Shown one piece after another: positions 51,592-60,522 of a stretch of DNA of 64,000 nt; within the stretch, counting starts at the first letter, position 1; every line of letters starts with the position of its first letter. This DNA is from Rheinheimera maricola (lineage in GTDB: Bacteria; Pseudomonadota; Gammaproteobacteria; Enterobacterales; Alteromonadaceae). The DNA lies in assembly GCF_016918075.2 (NCBI RefSeq), contig NZ_JAERPS020000007.1:210327-274326 (forward strand), read 5' to 3'. The position numbers and the translations under genes are program-made. The notes beneath the pieces were generated by a model. The model searched no databases, was not told the DNA's origin, and saw only the letters and a program-made list of their open reading frames with translations.

Positions 51592-52839
51592 TCAATTTTG
51601 CAGTGCAGCTATTTGCTGTTGCAAAAAGCGCTGCTCCGGTGTTTGTTTACACAGGCTTAGGGCTTGTTGATAGGCGCGTAGTGCGTCGCTGTTGCGGCCA
51701 AGCTGGCGCAGTAAGTCGGCCTTGGCAGCATACAGTAGATGATACTGGCTAAGTTCGTCCAGTTGCTCCAGTTCGCTAATCAGCGCCAGGCCGGCGGCCG
51801 GGCCGTCACGCATCGCGATGGCTACGGCGCGGTTTAGCGCGATAACCGGCGACGGGTCGGCTTGCCACAATAAGTTGTATAAGCCACAAATTTCTTGCCA
51901 GTCTGTTTCTGCTGCGCTGGGTGCTTCGCAGTGCAGCGCAGCAATGGCGGCTTGCAGCGTATGGGGGCCGATGCGGCGGGTGCGCATTGCCCATTGTACT
52001 AACTCACTGCCCTCAGCTATTTCGCTGTGTTGCCATAAACTGCGGTCTTGCTGTGGCAGCAGCACCAGCTCGCCACTGCTGGAGATACGTGCGCTGCGCC
52101 TGGCATGCTGCAGTAGCATCAGCGCTAACAGGCCGGCAGTTTCAGAGTCGGGCAGTAGCTGCAGCATGAGCCGGCCAAGCCTTATCGCTTCGTTGCTTAA
52201 GCTGATATCCAGCAACGCGGTACCGGCAGAGGCAGAGTAGCCTTCGTTAAATAGTAGATAAATTACCTGTAGCACGTTATCCAGCCGCTGCGGTAACTCG
52301 GCTGGCGGTGGCACTTCATATGGAATAGCGGCAGCGCGGATTTTGCTCTTAGCGCGCACTATGCGCTGCGCTATCGTGCTGGGGCTGGTTAAAAAGGCAC
52401 TGGCAATTTGCTCGGTGGTTAAGCCACACACTTCGCGTAATGTCAGTGCTAACTGTGCATCGGCGGCTAAACCAGGGTGGCAGCAGGTAAAGATTAAACG
52501 CAGCTGATCGTCGGCTATCGGTTCAATGTCTGGCACATCTTCTGCGCTTAACTGTGCCAGAACATCGTCTGGCAACGACGTTAAGCGCGAAGTTTTACGT
52601 AACTGATCAATGGCTTTAAAACGCCCGGCTGAAACCAGCCAGGCAGTTGGATTCGCCGGTATGCCCTCTTTTGGCCATTGTTGCAACGCGGCATGAAAGG
52701 CCTCATGCAGTGCCTCTTCGGCTAAGTCAAAATCGCCTAGCAAGCGTATCAACGTGGCCAGCACTTTGCGCGACTGTTGCTGATACAGGCTACTAAGCAG
52801 CACCTGAAAGTGGCCGTGCTGGGCGGGATTAACCGGCAT
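51592..52839 (-). CDS. ECF sigma factor with C-terminal extension (ECF42 type)
   Basis: A 415-aa protein. Residues about 15-190 are sigma region 2 (DLAEEALHEAFHAALQQW, PTAWLVSAGRFKAIDQLRK) and region 4 (LTLREVCGLTTEQIASAFL, STIAQRIVRAKSKIR). The remaining 220 residues contain a SnoaL/TPR-like helical region (LLFNEGYSA, ALNRAVAIAMRDGPAAGLAL, YHLLYAAKADLLRQLGRNSDALRAYQQAL). This matches ECF42, where the extension and a DGPF-family neighbour replace an anti-sigma factor. The next two genes on the same strand are the DGPF and NTF2-like partners. Confidence 0.92.
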   Translation of the reverse strand: MPVNPAQHGHFQVLLSSLYQQQSRKVLATLIRLLGDFDLAEEALHEAFHAALQQWPKEGIPANPTAWLVSAGRFKAIDQLRKTSRLTSLPDDVLAQLSAEDVPDIEPIADDQLRLIFTCCHPGLAADAQLALTLREVCGLTTEQIASAFLTSPSTIAQRIVRAKSKIRAAAIPYEVPPPAELPQRLDNVLQVIYLLFNEGYSASAGTALLDISLSNEAIRLGRLMLQLLPDSETAGLLALMLLQHARRSARISSSGELVLLPQQDRSLWQHSEIAEGSELVQWAMRTRRIGPHTLQAAIAALHCEAPSAAETDWQEICGLYNLLWQADPSPVIALNRAVAIAMRDGPAAGLALISELEQLDELSQYHLLYAAKADLLRQLGRNSDALRAYQQALSLCKQTPEQRFLQQQIAALQN

Positions 52840-52857
52840 TGTAGCTAAGCGCCCGGC

Positions 52858-53202
52858 TTAAATGTCAAGCTGGCGTACCGGCCGCACTTCAACCGAGCCT
52901 ACCCGGGCGGCCGGTATGCCGGCGGCAATTTGGATCGCTTCGTTTAAGTCATGCGCTTCTACCAGATAAAAACCGGCCAATTGCTCTTTTGTTTCAGCAA
53001 AAGGGCCATCGGTAATGCCAATTTTACCGCTACGCACCCGAATGGTAGTCGCTGTGCTAACTGGTTGCAGTGCTTCGGCTGCCAGCATGCGGCCACTGCC
53101 ATGCACTTTTTCGGCATAGGCGTTGCACTCGCTGTCATGCGGGCTGTCGGGCAGGCTATGCAGGGTATTTTCATCGCTGTACACCAGACACAGGTATTTC
53201 AT
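52858..53202 (-). CDS. YciI/DGPF-family protein, partner of the ECF sigma
   Basis: A 114-aa protein with the signature DGPFAETKEQLAGFYLVEA and opening KYLCLVYSDE. DGPF proteins accompany ECF42 sigma factors and are thought to act as their sensors or targets. It lies 18 bases upstream of the sigma gene on the same strand. Confidence 0.92.
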   Translation of the reverse strand: MKYLCLVYSDENTLHSLPDSPHDSECNAYAEKVHGSGRMLAAEALQPVSTATTIRVRSGKIGITDGPFAETKEQLAGFYLVEAHDLNEAIQIAAGIPAARVGSVEVRPVRQLDI

Positions 53203-53213
53203 GCTGTTGCTCC

Positions 53214-53648
53214 TTAAGGCGCTAAATTAAATAAAGTGGTGCCGGTTTCCATATCAAAGGGTACCGAGTAGTGTTCGTGCACGATTTTCCAGCCGTCTTT
53301 ACCTTTTTGCCAACATTGAGTGGCGCGGATCCAGCATTGCTGTGCTTCACCTTTGTCGTTGGTGCCACCGCAGTGGTTCAGGCTGTGGCTAAAAGCCAGT
53401 TGTTCATTGGCCTGCACTTTTAACTGGTGTAACTCAAACAGCGACTCGCCGCCACAAAACTCCATGCAGCGCTGCCAGTGCGTACGGTAGTCAGTAATGC
53501 CTTTAAACTGCAACTGGGCAATAGCATCAAAAGCGATAATATCGACGTGATAAATGCTGGTTATGGCCGCGACATCTTTGGCGCGTACGGCATTGGCCCA
53601 GCTGGCCAGTAGATCAGTAATTTGTTGAACGTGTTGGCTGTTATGCAT
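53214..53648 (-). CDS. NTF2-like (SnoaL/DUF4440) protein
   Basis: A 144-aa cytoplasmic protein. It fits the nuclear-transport-factor-2 fold: QITDLLASWANAVRAKDVAAITSIYHVDIIAFD at the N-terminus, FKGITDYRTHWQRCMEFC, RATQCWQKGKDGWKIVHEHYSVPFD near the end. It may sense or process a small molecule in the ECF42 operon, being 12 bases upstream of the DGPF gene. Confidence 0.9.
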   Translation of the reverse strand: MHNSQHVQQITDLLASWANAVRAKDVAAITSIYHVDIIAFDAIAQLQFKGITDYRTHWQRCMEFCGGESLFELHQLKVQANEQLAFSHSLNHCGGTNDKGEAQQCWIRATQCWQKGKDGWKIVHEHYSVPFDMETGTTLFNLAP

Positions 53649-53727
53649 GATGTTGCTCCTGTTTTACCACCAAAAGGTATAACTGGTCGTTAGTGCAACG
53701 ATGAAATCGACAACCGCCTGTAGTTTT

Positions 53728-54963
53728 TTATAAACTTTTTTTCGGTGGCAACGCTACATTTGCAAAAATAAGCCCGGCTACCAGCGCCATTAAAATAAGA
53801 AAGGTTTGCTGGCCGACACGATCAGACACGACAAAGTCTTGACCGGAAATCAACGAATTTAAGCCAATATAGGTTTTACTTCCCGGCACCAGCACAATTA
53901 AACCGTGCATGGCGACAATAACGGCCGGCGCTTTGGCCAACCGGGTAAACAGGTTGCTGTAGATCCCTACGGCAAAAGCGCCTAAAAAGGCGCCGATGGT
54001 GGCATCGAACATGCTGGCGCCGCTAATACTAACGCCATAAGCAATAAAGCCGGCCGCCAATGACCAAAGCGTATATTTGCCGCGGCTTTTAAACAACACA
54101 ATCAGCGAGCTAACCAGTATACCCACCGCCAACCAGGCATAATGGTGGGAAATTGGCGCCGGTTTAACAAAGTCGACCACACCGAACAGCGCAAAGCCGA
54201 TAGCGATGCCAAGCAGGGCGCCAAAGTACAGCTTAAACAACAGCATTAACGCATCCATAATGCGGGCATTGCCCGACACCAAGTGCCGCGCGGCCAGTTC
54301 GGCAAAACCGATGGTGAGTGCCAAGCCGGGAATAAAGGAAATAATGGCCGATAACACTGCCAGACGGATATTAATACCAGGGTCGACATAGGCGCTGATG
54401 GCACAAGCACCAACACCTGCTGCCAACGCGACTAAGGGCTCCAGCATATTGGCAATACGCGGCGCGCGCGCGGCCCATAACATAAACAGGTACACTAATA
54501 AGGATAACAACGATGACCACAGTACGTCATTCCAGCTGGTGGCCATTAGCATGGCAAAAGCACCGCCGGATGCCATCATTGCTACTGCTGTCGCTAGCTT
54601 GCCGTAAGAGCTGGGACGCATATCTATGGCATCGAGCAGGGCGTCGGCTTCATTAATGCTGACGTTACCCTGTAACACCTGATCGACCAGTTCATCGGTA
54701 CGCGACAGCGCGCCTAAATCCAGATCGCCGGGGTTTACCCGCGAGGCATGGGTATATTCTTGCTCGTGGCCTTCGGTCCACAGCACAAAGGTCATCGAGG
54801 TAGGGGATATAATAAACGAGCCTTTTAAACCCAGGTGGGTTGTCAGCTCAGCCAGATGTGCCTCCAACCGGTACGCTGGGGTGCCATACTTGTGCAACAT
54901 TTTGCCAAGCTTAACGATAAATTTCCGTTTATGATTAAAATCAGCGGTATACACAAGCAACAT
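53728..54963 (-). CDS. ThrE-family threonine/serine exporter
   Basis: A 411-aa protein. The N-terminal domain (LGKMLHKYGTPAYRLEAHLAELTTHLGLKGSFIISPTSM) and the NPGDLDLGALSRTDELVDQVLQG region mark the ThrE family. Ten membrane helices follow in two blocks, about 120-260 and 275-405. Export of threonine and serine is established for the C. glutamicum protein; transport here is inferred. The start at 54963 has a weak ribosome site, and a later Met (KMLHKYG) is an alternative. Confidence 0.92.
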   Translation of the reverse strand: MLLVYTADFNHKRKFIVKLGKMLHKYGTPAYRLEAHLAELTTHLGLKGSFIISPTSMTFVLWTEGHEQEYTHASRVNPGDLDLGALSRTDELVDQVLQGNVSINEADALLDAIDMRPSSYGKLATAVAMMASGGAFAMLMATSWNDVLWSSLLSLLVYLFMLWAARAPRIANMLEPLVALAAGVGACAISAYVDPGINIRLAVLSAIISFIPGLALTIGFAELAARHLVSGNARIMDALMLLFKLYFGALLGIAIGFALFGVVDFVKPAPISHHYAWLAVGILVSSLIVLFKSRGKYTLWSLAAGFIAYGVSISGASMFDATIGAFLGAFAVGIYSNLFTRLAKAPAVIVAMHGLIVLVPGSKTYIGLNSLISGQDFVVSDRVGQQTFLILMALVAGLIFANVALPPKKSL

Positions 54964-55005
54964 CCAGTGGTTAATAAAGGGTTGGTAACCTGCTCATTGT
55001 AATGC

Positions 55006-55033
55006 AAAAGCGCACTGTTACCAGTGCGCTTTT
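55006..55033. terminator. Bidirectional terminator after the GH31 gene
   Basis: AAAAGCGCACTG pairs with CAGTGCGCTTTT around a 4-base loop, and both sides carry A/T runs. It ends the amylase-GH31 operon on the minus strand. Confidence 0.9.
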
Positions 55034-55047
55034 CAGACAAAAGTTAA

Positions 55048-57459
55048 TTAGCGAATCAGGATCTGCTGTTTCTCTGCCTGCCAATCAATTTTCACCTTTA
55101 GCTGCTTAGTGGCTTTATCGTACCAGGCGACATTTTGCATGCGGTTAAAGCGGGCTTGTTGTGGCACTAGCTGCACATAGCGGCCATCGACACTGATATG
55201 CGACGGCGTGGCGCTTTGGTTATGCACTACCAGCGTTAACTCGCGGCTGTCTGGCATACCGCTGTAATTGCCACTGCGGCGTAGCTCAAACTTTTGCGTG
55301 CCATTGTCGTTAAGATAGTAAAAGTTCAGTAGCTCAAACTCACCTTTGGCAATAGCTTCCGGCGTTTTACCGTCGTCTTCATACATCTCGCCTTTGGCGC
55401 ACTCCACGCTGGCATCGGCATAATAGTGCAGCGTTAGCTTTTTGCTACTGTAATCGCGCGTGCTTTGCACCAGCTCTGCCATGGGCACGAAGCTACCAGC
55501 TTTAACCAGTACCGGTATGGTATTAATGCTTATCGGAATATCTACCCGGTTTGTACCGGCGTAGCGCTGGCCGTTGAAATAATCAAACCAGACGCCGCCA
55601 GGCAATTGCACCGGCCAGGAGGTTGCGCCGGGCTCGGTTATCGGTGCGACTAAAAACGCATCGCCCCAAAAATAGCTGTTTTTTTCCTCTATTAGTGCCG
55701 GGTTTTGCTCGTCTGCAAAGAATAGCGGCCGCATTAATGGCATACCGCTTTGGCTGTTCTGATACGCCAGCGTGTAGTTATACGGCAGCAGCTGATAGCG
55801 CATATTTAGCCAGGGGCGCAGGGTTTCAATGGTGTCGCTATCGTGAAACACCATTTCCGGCGCGATATGCTCTTGCGCATGTGGCCGGTATACCGGCTGG
55901 AACACGCCATACTGCAACCAGCGGATGTACAGCTCTTTATCAAACTGCTCGCCGCCGGCAAAGCCGCCTAAATCAGAGTGAATATAACCAAAACCAAACA
56001 ACCCCATGCTAAGTGCCAGCTCTACCTGCGGTTTAAGGCCGCCCCAACTGCGTTCTACATCACCGGTCCAGGGCACCATACCAAAGCGTTGGCTGCCCGG
56101 TGCACCCGCGCGCATCATAATAAAAGGCCTTTGTGCAGGGAAATCACGGCGCATGTTGCTATACACCATATCGGCCCATTGATGGCCAAAGGCGTTATGT
56201 ACTTCGTTGGCCATGCCAATGGCATGCACGGTATCATCCGGGTGTACTTCTGGCTCGCCCAAATCACCCCAAACACCCGCCACGCCTTGTTCAGCCAGGC
56301 CCTTATAAATTTGCCAGAACCAGCTTTGGCCTTGAGCGCTAAACACATCAACTAAACCGGTATTGCCAAAATAAAAATCAAAGGTTTTTGGCTTGCCGTC
56401 TAAGCCCGGCGCTATCGCTTCTGCTGCAACCGCTTCTTGCCAGCGTTTCGAGCTGGTAAGCACAAACGGCTCGGTAACTAAAATGGTATTAATGCCATCT
56501 GCGCTTAAATCGGCCAGCATTTTTTCCGGTTGCGGGAAAGCGTTGTGATCCCAGGCCAGGTTGCCCATGTGGCCTTTAATGTCCGGGCCAAACCAGTATA
56601 AATCCAGCACTAAGGCATCCAGCGGTAGCTTAAGTTGACGGAACTTTTGCACCACGGCACGAGCTTCGGCCTCGGTACGGTAACCAAAGCGTGAGGCATA
56701 ATTACCCAGCGTCCAGCGTGCCGGTAGCGGCTGCCGACCGGTTAAGGCAGTGTAGTTGTTGATTAATTGCGGGTAAGAATCACCGGCTACCAGCACGTAA
56801 CTGCTACGGCCACCTTCGGCGCTAAACTGCATCACATCGGTGTCTGTAGCGCCTAAATCGGCTTCTCCTTTGGCAGAGTTATCAAATAATAACAGGTATT
56901 TATTGCTCGACATTATCGCTGGCAGGCTGAAATACATTTGGCTCGACTGGGTGCTATAACCATAATGCGCTTTGTTATACAGCGGAAACTTATGCCCACG
57001 CCGGTCCATGCCTAATACGCGCTGGCCGCCACCTAGCAGCTGTTCGTCTTTGCTTAGCGCAAAGCGAAAACCGTGCTGCATGTTTTGTTGCTGATGTTGA
57101 AAGTAGCCTTGTTCTTCAGCCAGCAGCAATTTATCGCCTCGATAATAGCTAAGTTGCAGCGGTGCTTTGTTAATTTTCACCGTTAAGCCGTCGCTGGCCA
57201 GGGTTAAGCTGTCAGCCGCTTCGTTCAGCTGTAACGCTACTGCTGCAGGCTGTTGGCTAATTGAAAACGACGGCAGTTGCTTTACACCTTCTGGCTGATA
57301 AAAGGCTTCTACCACATCGTTTTGATAAAACGTCAGGCTAAGCTGGCCCGCATCGGTTTGTAGCAGCAGGCTATTGCCGTCAAGCTGATGTGCCTGATAC
57401 TGAGCAGCATAAGCTGCGTTGTAACAGACAAAACTGAGTAAAATCAGAAATAAACGCAT
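55048..57459 (-). CDS. GH31 alpha-glucosidase
   Basis: An 803-aa exported protein. Signal peptide to residue 18, then an N-terminal beta-sandwich (to about 240), the catalytic barrel with LVLDLYWFG, nucleophile Asp399 in WGDLGEPE and acid/base in PWTGDVERSWGGL (about 477), GYIHSDLGGFAGG, and C-terminal beta domains from about 600. It releases glucose from the non-reducing ends of alpha-glucans. The start overlaps the amylase stop (TAATG), so the two enzymes are made from one message under the 59442 operator. Confidence 0.95.
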   Translation of the reverse strand: MRLFLILLSFVCYNAAYAAQYQAHQLDGNSLLLQTDAGQLSLTFYQNDVVEAFYQPEGVKQLPSFSISQQPAAVALQLNEAADSLTLASDGLTVKINKAPLQLSYYRGDKLLLAEEQGYFQHQQQNMQHGFRFALSKDEQLLGGGQRVLGMDRRGHKFPLYNKAHYGYSTQSSQMYFSLPAIMSSNKYLLLFDNSAKGEADLGATDTDVMQFSAEGGRSSYVLVAGDSYPQLINNYTALTGRQPLPARWTLGNYASRFGYRTEAEARAVVQKFRQLKLPLDALVLDLYWFGPDIKGHMGNLAWDHNAFPQPEKMLADLSADGINTILVTEPFVLTSSKRWQEAVAAEAIAPGLDGKPKTFDFYFGNTGLVDVFSAQGQSWFWQIYKGLAEQGVAGVWGDLGEPEVHPDDTVHAIGMANEVHNAFGHQWADMVYSNMRRDFPAQRPFIMMRAGAPGSQRFGMVPWTGDVERSWGGLKPQVELALSMGLFGFGYIHSDLGGFAGGEQFDKELYIRWLQYGVFQPVYRPHAQEHIAPEMVFHDSDTIETLRPWLNMRYQLLPYNYTLAYQNSQSGMPLMRPLFFADEQNPALIEEKNSYFWGDAFLVAPITEPGATSWPVQLPGGVWFDYFNGQRYAGTNRVDIPISINTIPVLVKAGSFVPMAELVQSTRDYSSKKLTLHYYADASVECAKGEMYEDDGKTPEAIAKGEFELLNFYYLNDNGTQKFELRRSGNYSGMPDSRELTLVVHNQSATPSHISVDGRYVQLVPQQARFNRMQNVAWYDKATKQLKVKIDWQAEKQQILIR

Positions 57460-59369
57460 TATTGCAGCTCCAAAATTACCGAGGCTAATGGCGCCAGTTG
57501 CACAGCGACTGTGCCGACGCCGCTTGCTACCTGCAGCGTATTCTCACCACCGTTCAACTTATCACTAAGCGGATACTGGCCATCGGCCAGCTGCCATTGG
57601 CTGATTAGCTCTGCCGGCAGTGTTAAGGCAAAACTCACGCTGCTGTCGCTATTAAAGTGGCTGGCAATAATGAGTTTTTGCTGCTCGTTATAGCGAGCAA
57701 AGGCTAATTGCTGCTCACTGTAGCTGGTACCTGCAGCCAGATTGACGCTGTGCAGTTCAACATAGTCGCCCATTAACGCCGGTGCGTTGGCGGTAAAGCT
57801 CAGCAGCTTTTTATAGTAGTGGTGCAAGGCCAGACTCTCGCTATCCAGCGCTGCGCCATCAAACTTGCCGTTATTCATCCATTTTTGGTGCTGCGGTACA
57901 CCCCAGTAATCAAAAATAGTGGTACGGCTGGCTTTGCCAAAACCGGCGTCACCGTCGCCTGGCTCACCCACATCCTGGCCAAAGTACAGCATAGTGGGTG
58001 AGGTACTGATAGTGGCGGACACCACCATTGCGGGCTTGCCTTTTCTGGCATCACCGGCAAATTCAGGCGCGGCAATGCGCTGCTCGTCGTGGTTTTCCAA
58101 AAAGTGCAGCATATGGTGCTCTATATCGGCCATGCGCTGTTGGGTTTCAACTAAGGCTGAGGTTGGCCCTTTGCCTTGCATTACTAATTTTAAGTTATCG
58201 TAAAATTCGACTTTGTCGTACAGGTAGTCCATTTTGCCTAAGCGAATATAATCCCGGTATAAATGCGGCTGATACACCTCGGCTAGTAAAAACGCGTTTG
58301 GGTTGGTCTGTTTAATATGTGAGTTTAAATAACTCCAAAATTCTACCGGCACCATTTCGGCCATATCATAGCGAAAACCGTCTACGCCTTTGGCTAGCCA
58401 ATACTGGGTAATATCACGGAATTTAAGCCAAGAGTCGGGTACCTCTTTGTCTTGCCAAAAAGCATAGTGTGCCCGCCAGTCTTTGTCGGCGTAATCGCTT
58501 GGCAAGCTAGCAAAGTCGTAACTGCCATCCGGTTTTACACCGTAGTTAATTTTTACTGTTTCATACCAGTCATCAAAGGCCGGCTGGGTCGCTCGCGAAC
58601 CATTGCCGGTCCACTTGGCTGGGTTTTCAGCGAATGTGCCGTCGGCGGCGGGGTGAGTATCACCGCCCAGTACCTTATAGCTATCAGGCCATGCCGGCAC
58701 AGCAAAAGCGCTGCCAGGCACATAGTAAAAGTTATTGTCGCGGGCATACTCAACGCTGGTGTCATCATTAGCACCAAAGTCGCTTACGCCTGTTGGGTTT
58801 GCCAGCGATTGATATTGCCGTGCCACATGGTTAGGCACAATATCTATCAATACTTTCATATCATGCTGATGGGTGCGGGCGATTAATGCCTCAAATTCGG
58901 CTAGCCGGTTAGCCGGATCTGTGGCTAAGTCGGGGTTTACGTTGTAGTAATCTTTTACCGCGTAAGGTGAGCCGGCCCGGCCCTTAATGACATCCGGGTC
59001 GTCATGGCTGATGCCATAAGCTGTGTAGTCGCGCACCAGGGCGTGATGCGGTACGCCGGTATACCAGATATGGCTAACACCCATGGCTTTAATGGCGCTA
59101 AGTGCTTGTGGCGTGAAGTCGGCAAATTTGCCGACGCCATTTTGTTCGAGCGTGCCCCAGGGGGTATTGCTGGTGTTGGTATTGCCAAATAGGCGGGTAA
59201 ACACTTGATACAACACCACTTTACCACTGGCATCGTGCTGTTGTGCTGCTGTGCTGTCTGCGGCGGCGTCGACGGATTTTGCCGTGATGGTTGGCTCTGG
59301 TGCCGGGCTGCAAGCCAACAGCAGGCTGCCGGCCAGACCTAAGGTCAGGATGGTGGTTAGTTTGCGCAT
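57459..59369 (-). CDS. GH13 alpha-amylase family lipoprotein
   Basis: A 636-aa enzyme. Lipobox LLLAC (Cys20) and a Thr/Ala linker indicate anchoring in a membrane. GH13 regions: DIVPNH (about 176-181), nucleophile Asp335 in GFRYDMAEMV, acid/base Glu364 in LLAEVY, Asp428 in LENHDE. The N-terminal VLYQVFTRLFGN and PANRLAEFEALI fit the barrel start. The C-terminal beta domain ends APLASVILELQ. First gene of the amylase-GH31 operon. It differs clearly from the other two GH13 enzymes in the window. Confidence 0.94.
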   Translation of the reverse strand: MRKLTTILTLGLAGSLLLACSPAPEPTITAKSVDAAADSTAAQQHDASGKVVLYQVFTRLFGNTNTSNTPWGTLEQNGVGKFADFTPQALSAIKAMGVSHIWYTGVPHHALVRDYTAYGISHDDPDVIKGRAGSPYAVKDYYNVNPDLATDPANRLAEFEALIARTHQHDMKVLIDIVPNHVARQYQSLANPTGVSDFGANDDTSVEYARDNNFYYVPGSAFAVPAWPDSYKVLGGDTHPAADGTFAENPAKWTGNGSRATQPAFDDWYETVKINYGVKPDGSYDFASLPSDYADKDWRAHYAFWQDKEVPDSWLKFRDITQYWLAKGVDGFRYDMAEMVPVEFWSYLNSHIKQTNPNAFLLAEVYQPHLYRDYIRLGKMDYLYDKVEFYDNLKLVMQGKGPTSALVETQQRMADIEHHMLHFLENHDEQRIAAPEFAGDARKGKPAMVVSATISTSPTMLYFGQDVGEPGDGDAGFGKASRTTIFDYWGVPQHQKWMNNGKFDGAALDSESLALHHYYKKLLSFTANAPALMGDYVELHSVNLAAGTSYSEQQLAFARYNEQQKLIIASHFNSDSSVSFALTLPAELISQWQLADGQYPLSDKLNGGENTLQVASGVGTVAVQLAPLASVILELQ

Positions 59370-59441
59370 ATGTCTACCCTGTGACTATTGTTCTGTTGTC
59401 AAAGTACCTGAGTATATGCCAGCTGGCTTGCCTTTATTTGG

Positions 59442-59455
59442 TGCATACGTATGCA
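59442..59455. promoter_or_regulatory. Predicted MalR operator upstream of the amylase-GH31 operon
   Basis: TGCATACGTATGCA, a perfect 14-bp palindrome, lies 73-86 bases before the amylase start. It is the cleanest of the three sites and defines the consensus. Confidence 0.85.
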
Positions 59456-59498
59456 ATCCTTGTTGCTGGCAACTGCCTGAGGGGCCACCAAACAGCAC

Positions 59499-60389
59499 TT
59501 ACTGCACCATTGCTGTGCGCGGCGCAGTTTCATGCAGTTGCAATGGTCGGCGCACAAACCAGCGGCCCAAATGCCATAGCAGCCAGAGTGACAAAAGCGG
59601 AAATACCAGCGTTTGCAGGCTGTACACCACAATTAGTTGGATGAGCTTTTCTACCATGCTGTCGGAGAAGCTTTTTACCGCAGCAAACAGATCGTTGGCT
59701 TGCGCTGCCACTTGGCGTAACCAGCTGAGTGAGCTTTGCTCTGCTTGCTGCTGTGGCTGTTCAACCCGTTGCAATGCGGCTGTTTCGCTACTGAGTGCCG
59801 CTTCTGCGGCAATACGTTGTGGTTCTAGCACCCAGTTTGACAGCTCTGCCACGCCAAAGGCGGCTAACGGTACACCAATACGCACCACTAACAGCAAGGC
59901 AACAAAGATACGTAACAAATAGCCAGAGCTAGTGCGCCAGCTTGCGGGGCCGAGCAATAGGCTGAGCGAGCAGACTAAAATTCCGCTGCCAAATAATGGT
60001 AAAGCGGCCAGTTTGCCAAACTCCAGCAAAAATAACTGCAAGCCAATCGATGTCATCGCCAGCACCATTAAGTCGGAGTACCGCACGGCCATATCCTGCA
60101 GCGGTTTTAATAACTGGCCGGGTTTAACACTGGCTACACCAACGCCCACTTCGGCTTCAGACACAAAAGCAATGCCGCGGTCAATCAGGCGGGCAGTGGC
60201 GAAAGAGGCGCTGCTTAATACTAAGCTGTGTTTAAGCGCGGCGTTGGCTTTATTATCCAGTGGCGCCAGCACAGGGTTAACCAGTCGTTGCTGCAATACT
60301 CCGGTGTAAATGCCTGCCGCCAGTGCCAGCAGGCAGAGCAACAGGGCGAACAGCCGCTGCATTGGACTGAGTGTTTTGATGAAATTCAT
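59499..60389 (-). CDS. Membrane protein of unknown function
   Basis: A 296-aa protein; the ATG at 60389 has GGAGG 6 bases upstream, and the in-frame TTG before it is less likely. It has one N-terminal helix (11-30), a periplasmic segment with VSEAEVGVGVASVKPGQ, then helices near 100-120, 125-145 and 155-180. A Gln/Ala-rich coiled segment (about 190-240) precedes a final helix near 255-280. I recognise no family. It ends inside the upstream region of the amylase operon. Confidence 0.78.
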   Translation of the reverse strand: MNFIKTLSPMQRLFALLLCLLALAAGIYTGVLQQRLVNPVLAPLDNKANAALKHSLVLSSASFATARLIDRGIAFVSEAEVGVGVASVKPGQLLKPLQDMAVRYSDLMVLAMTSIGLQLFLLEFGKLAALPLFGSGILVCSLSLLLGPASWRTSSGYLLRIFVALLLVVRIGVPLAAFGVAELSNWVLEPQRIAAEAALSSETAALQRVEQPQQQAEQSSLSWLRQVAAQANDLFAAVKSFSDSMVEKLIQLIVVYSLQTLVFPLLSLWLLWHLGRWFVRRPLQLHETAPRTAMVQ

Positions 60390-60461
60390 GCTTGCCTCCA
60401 ACGGACGGTAGGAGTGGCTGTCGGTTTAGCGCAGTATTAACTATTTATGCTGCCAGATAAA

Positions 60462-60490
60462 GCCAGGGCACCTTGCGGTGCCCTGGCGTT
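60462..60490. terminator. Terminator of the Ig-repeat surface protein gene
   Basis: GCCAGGGCACC pairs with GGTGCCCTGGC (11 bp) around a TTGC loop, followed by TTTAT on the minus strand and GTTTT on the plus strand. It lies 33 bases after the stop codon of the surface protein gene. Confidence 0.88.
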
Positions 60491-60522
60491 TTAGTTGGCT
60501 TGCCTAACTGAGAGCTGGCAGC

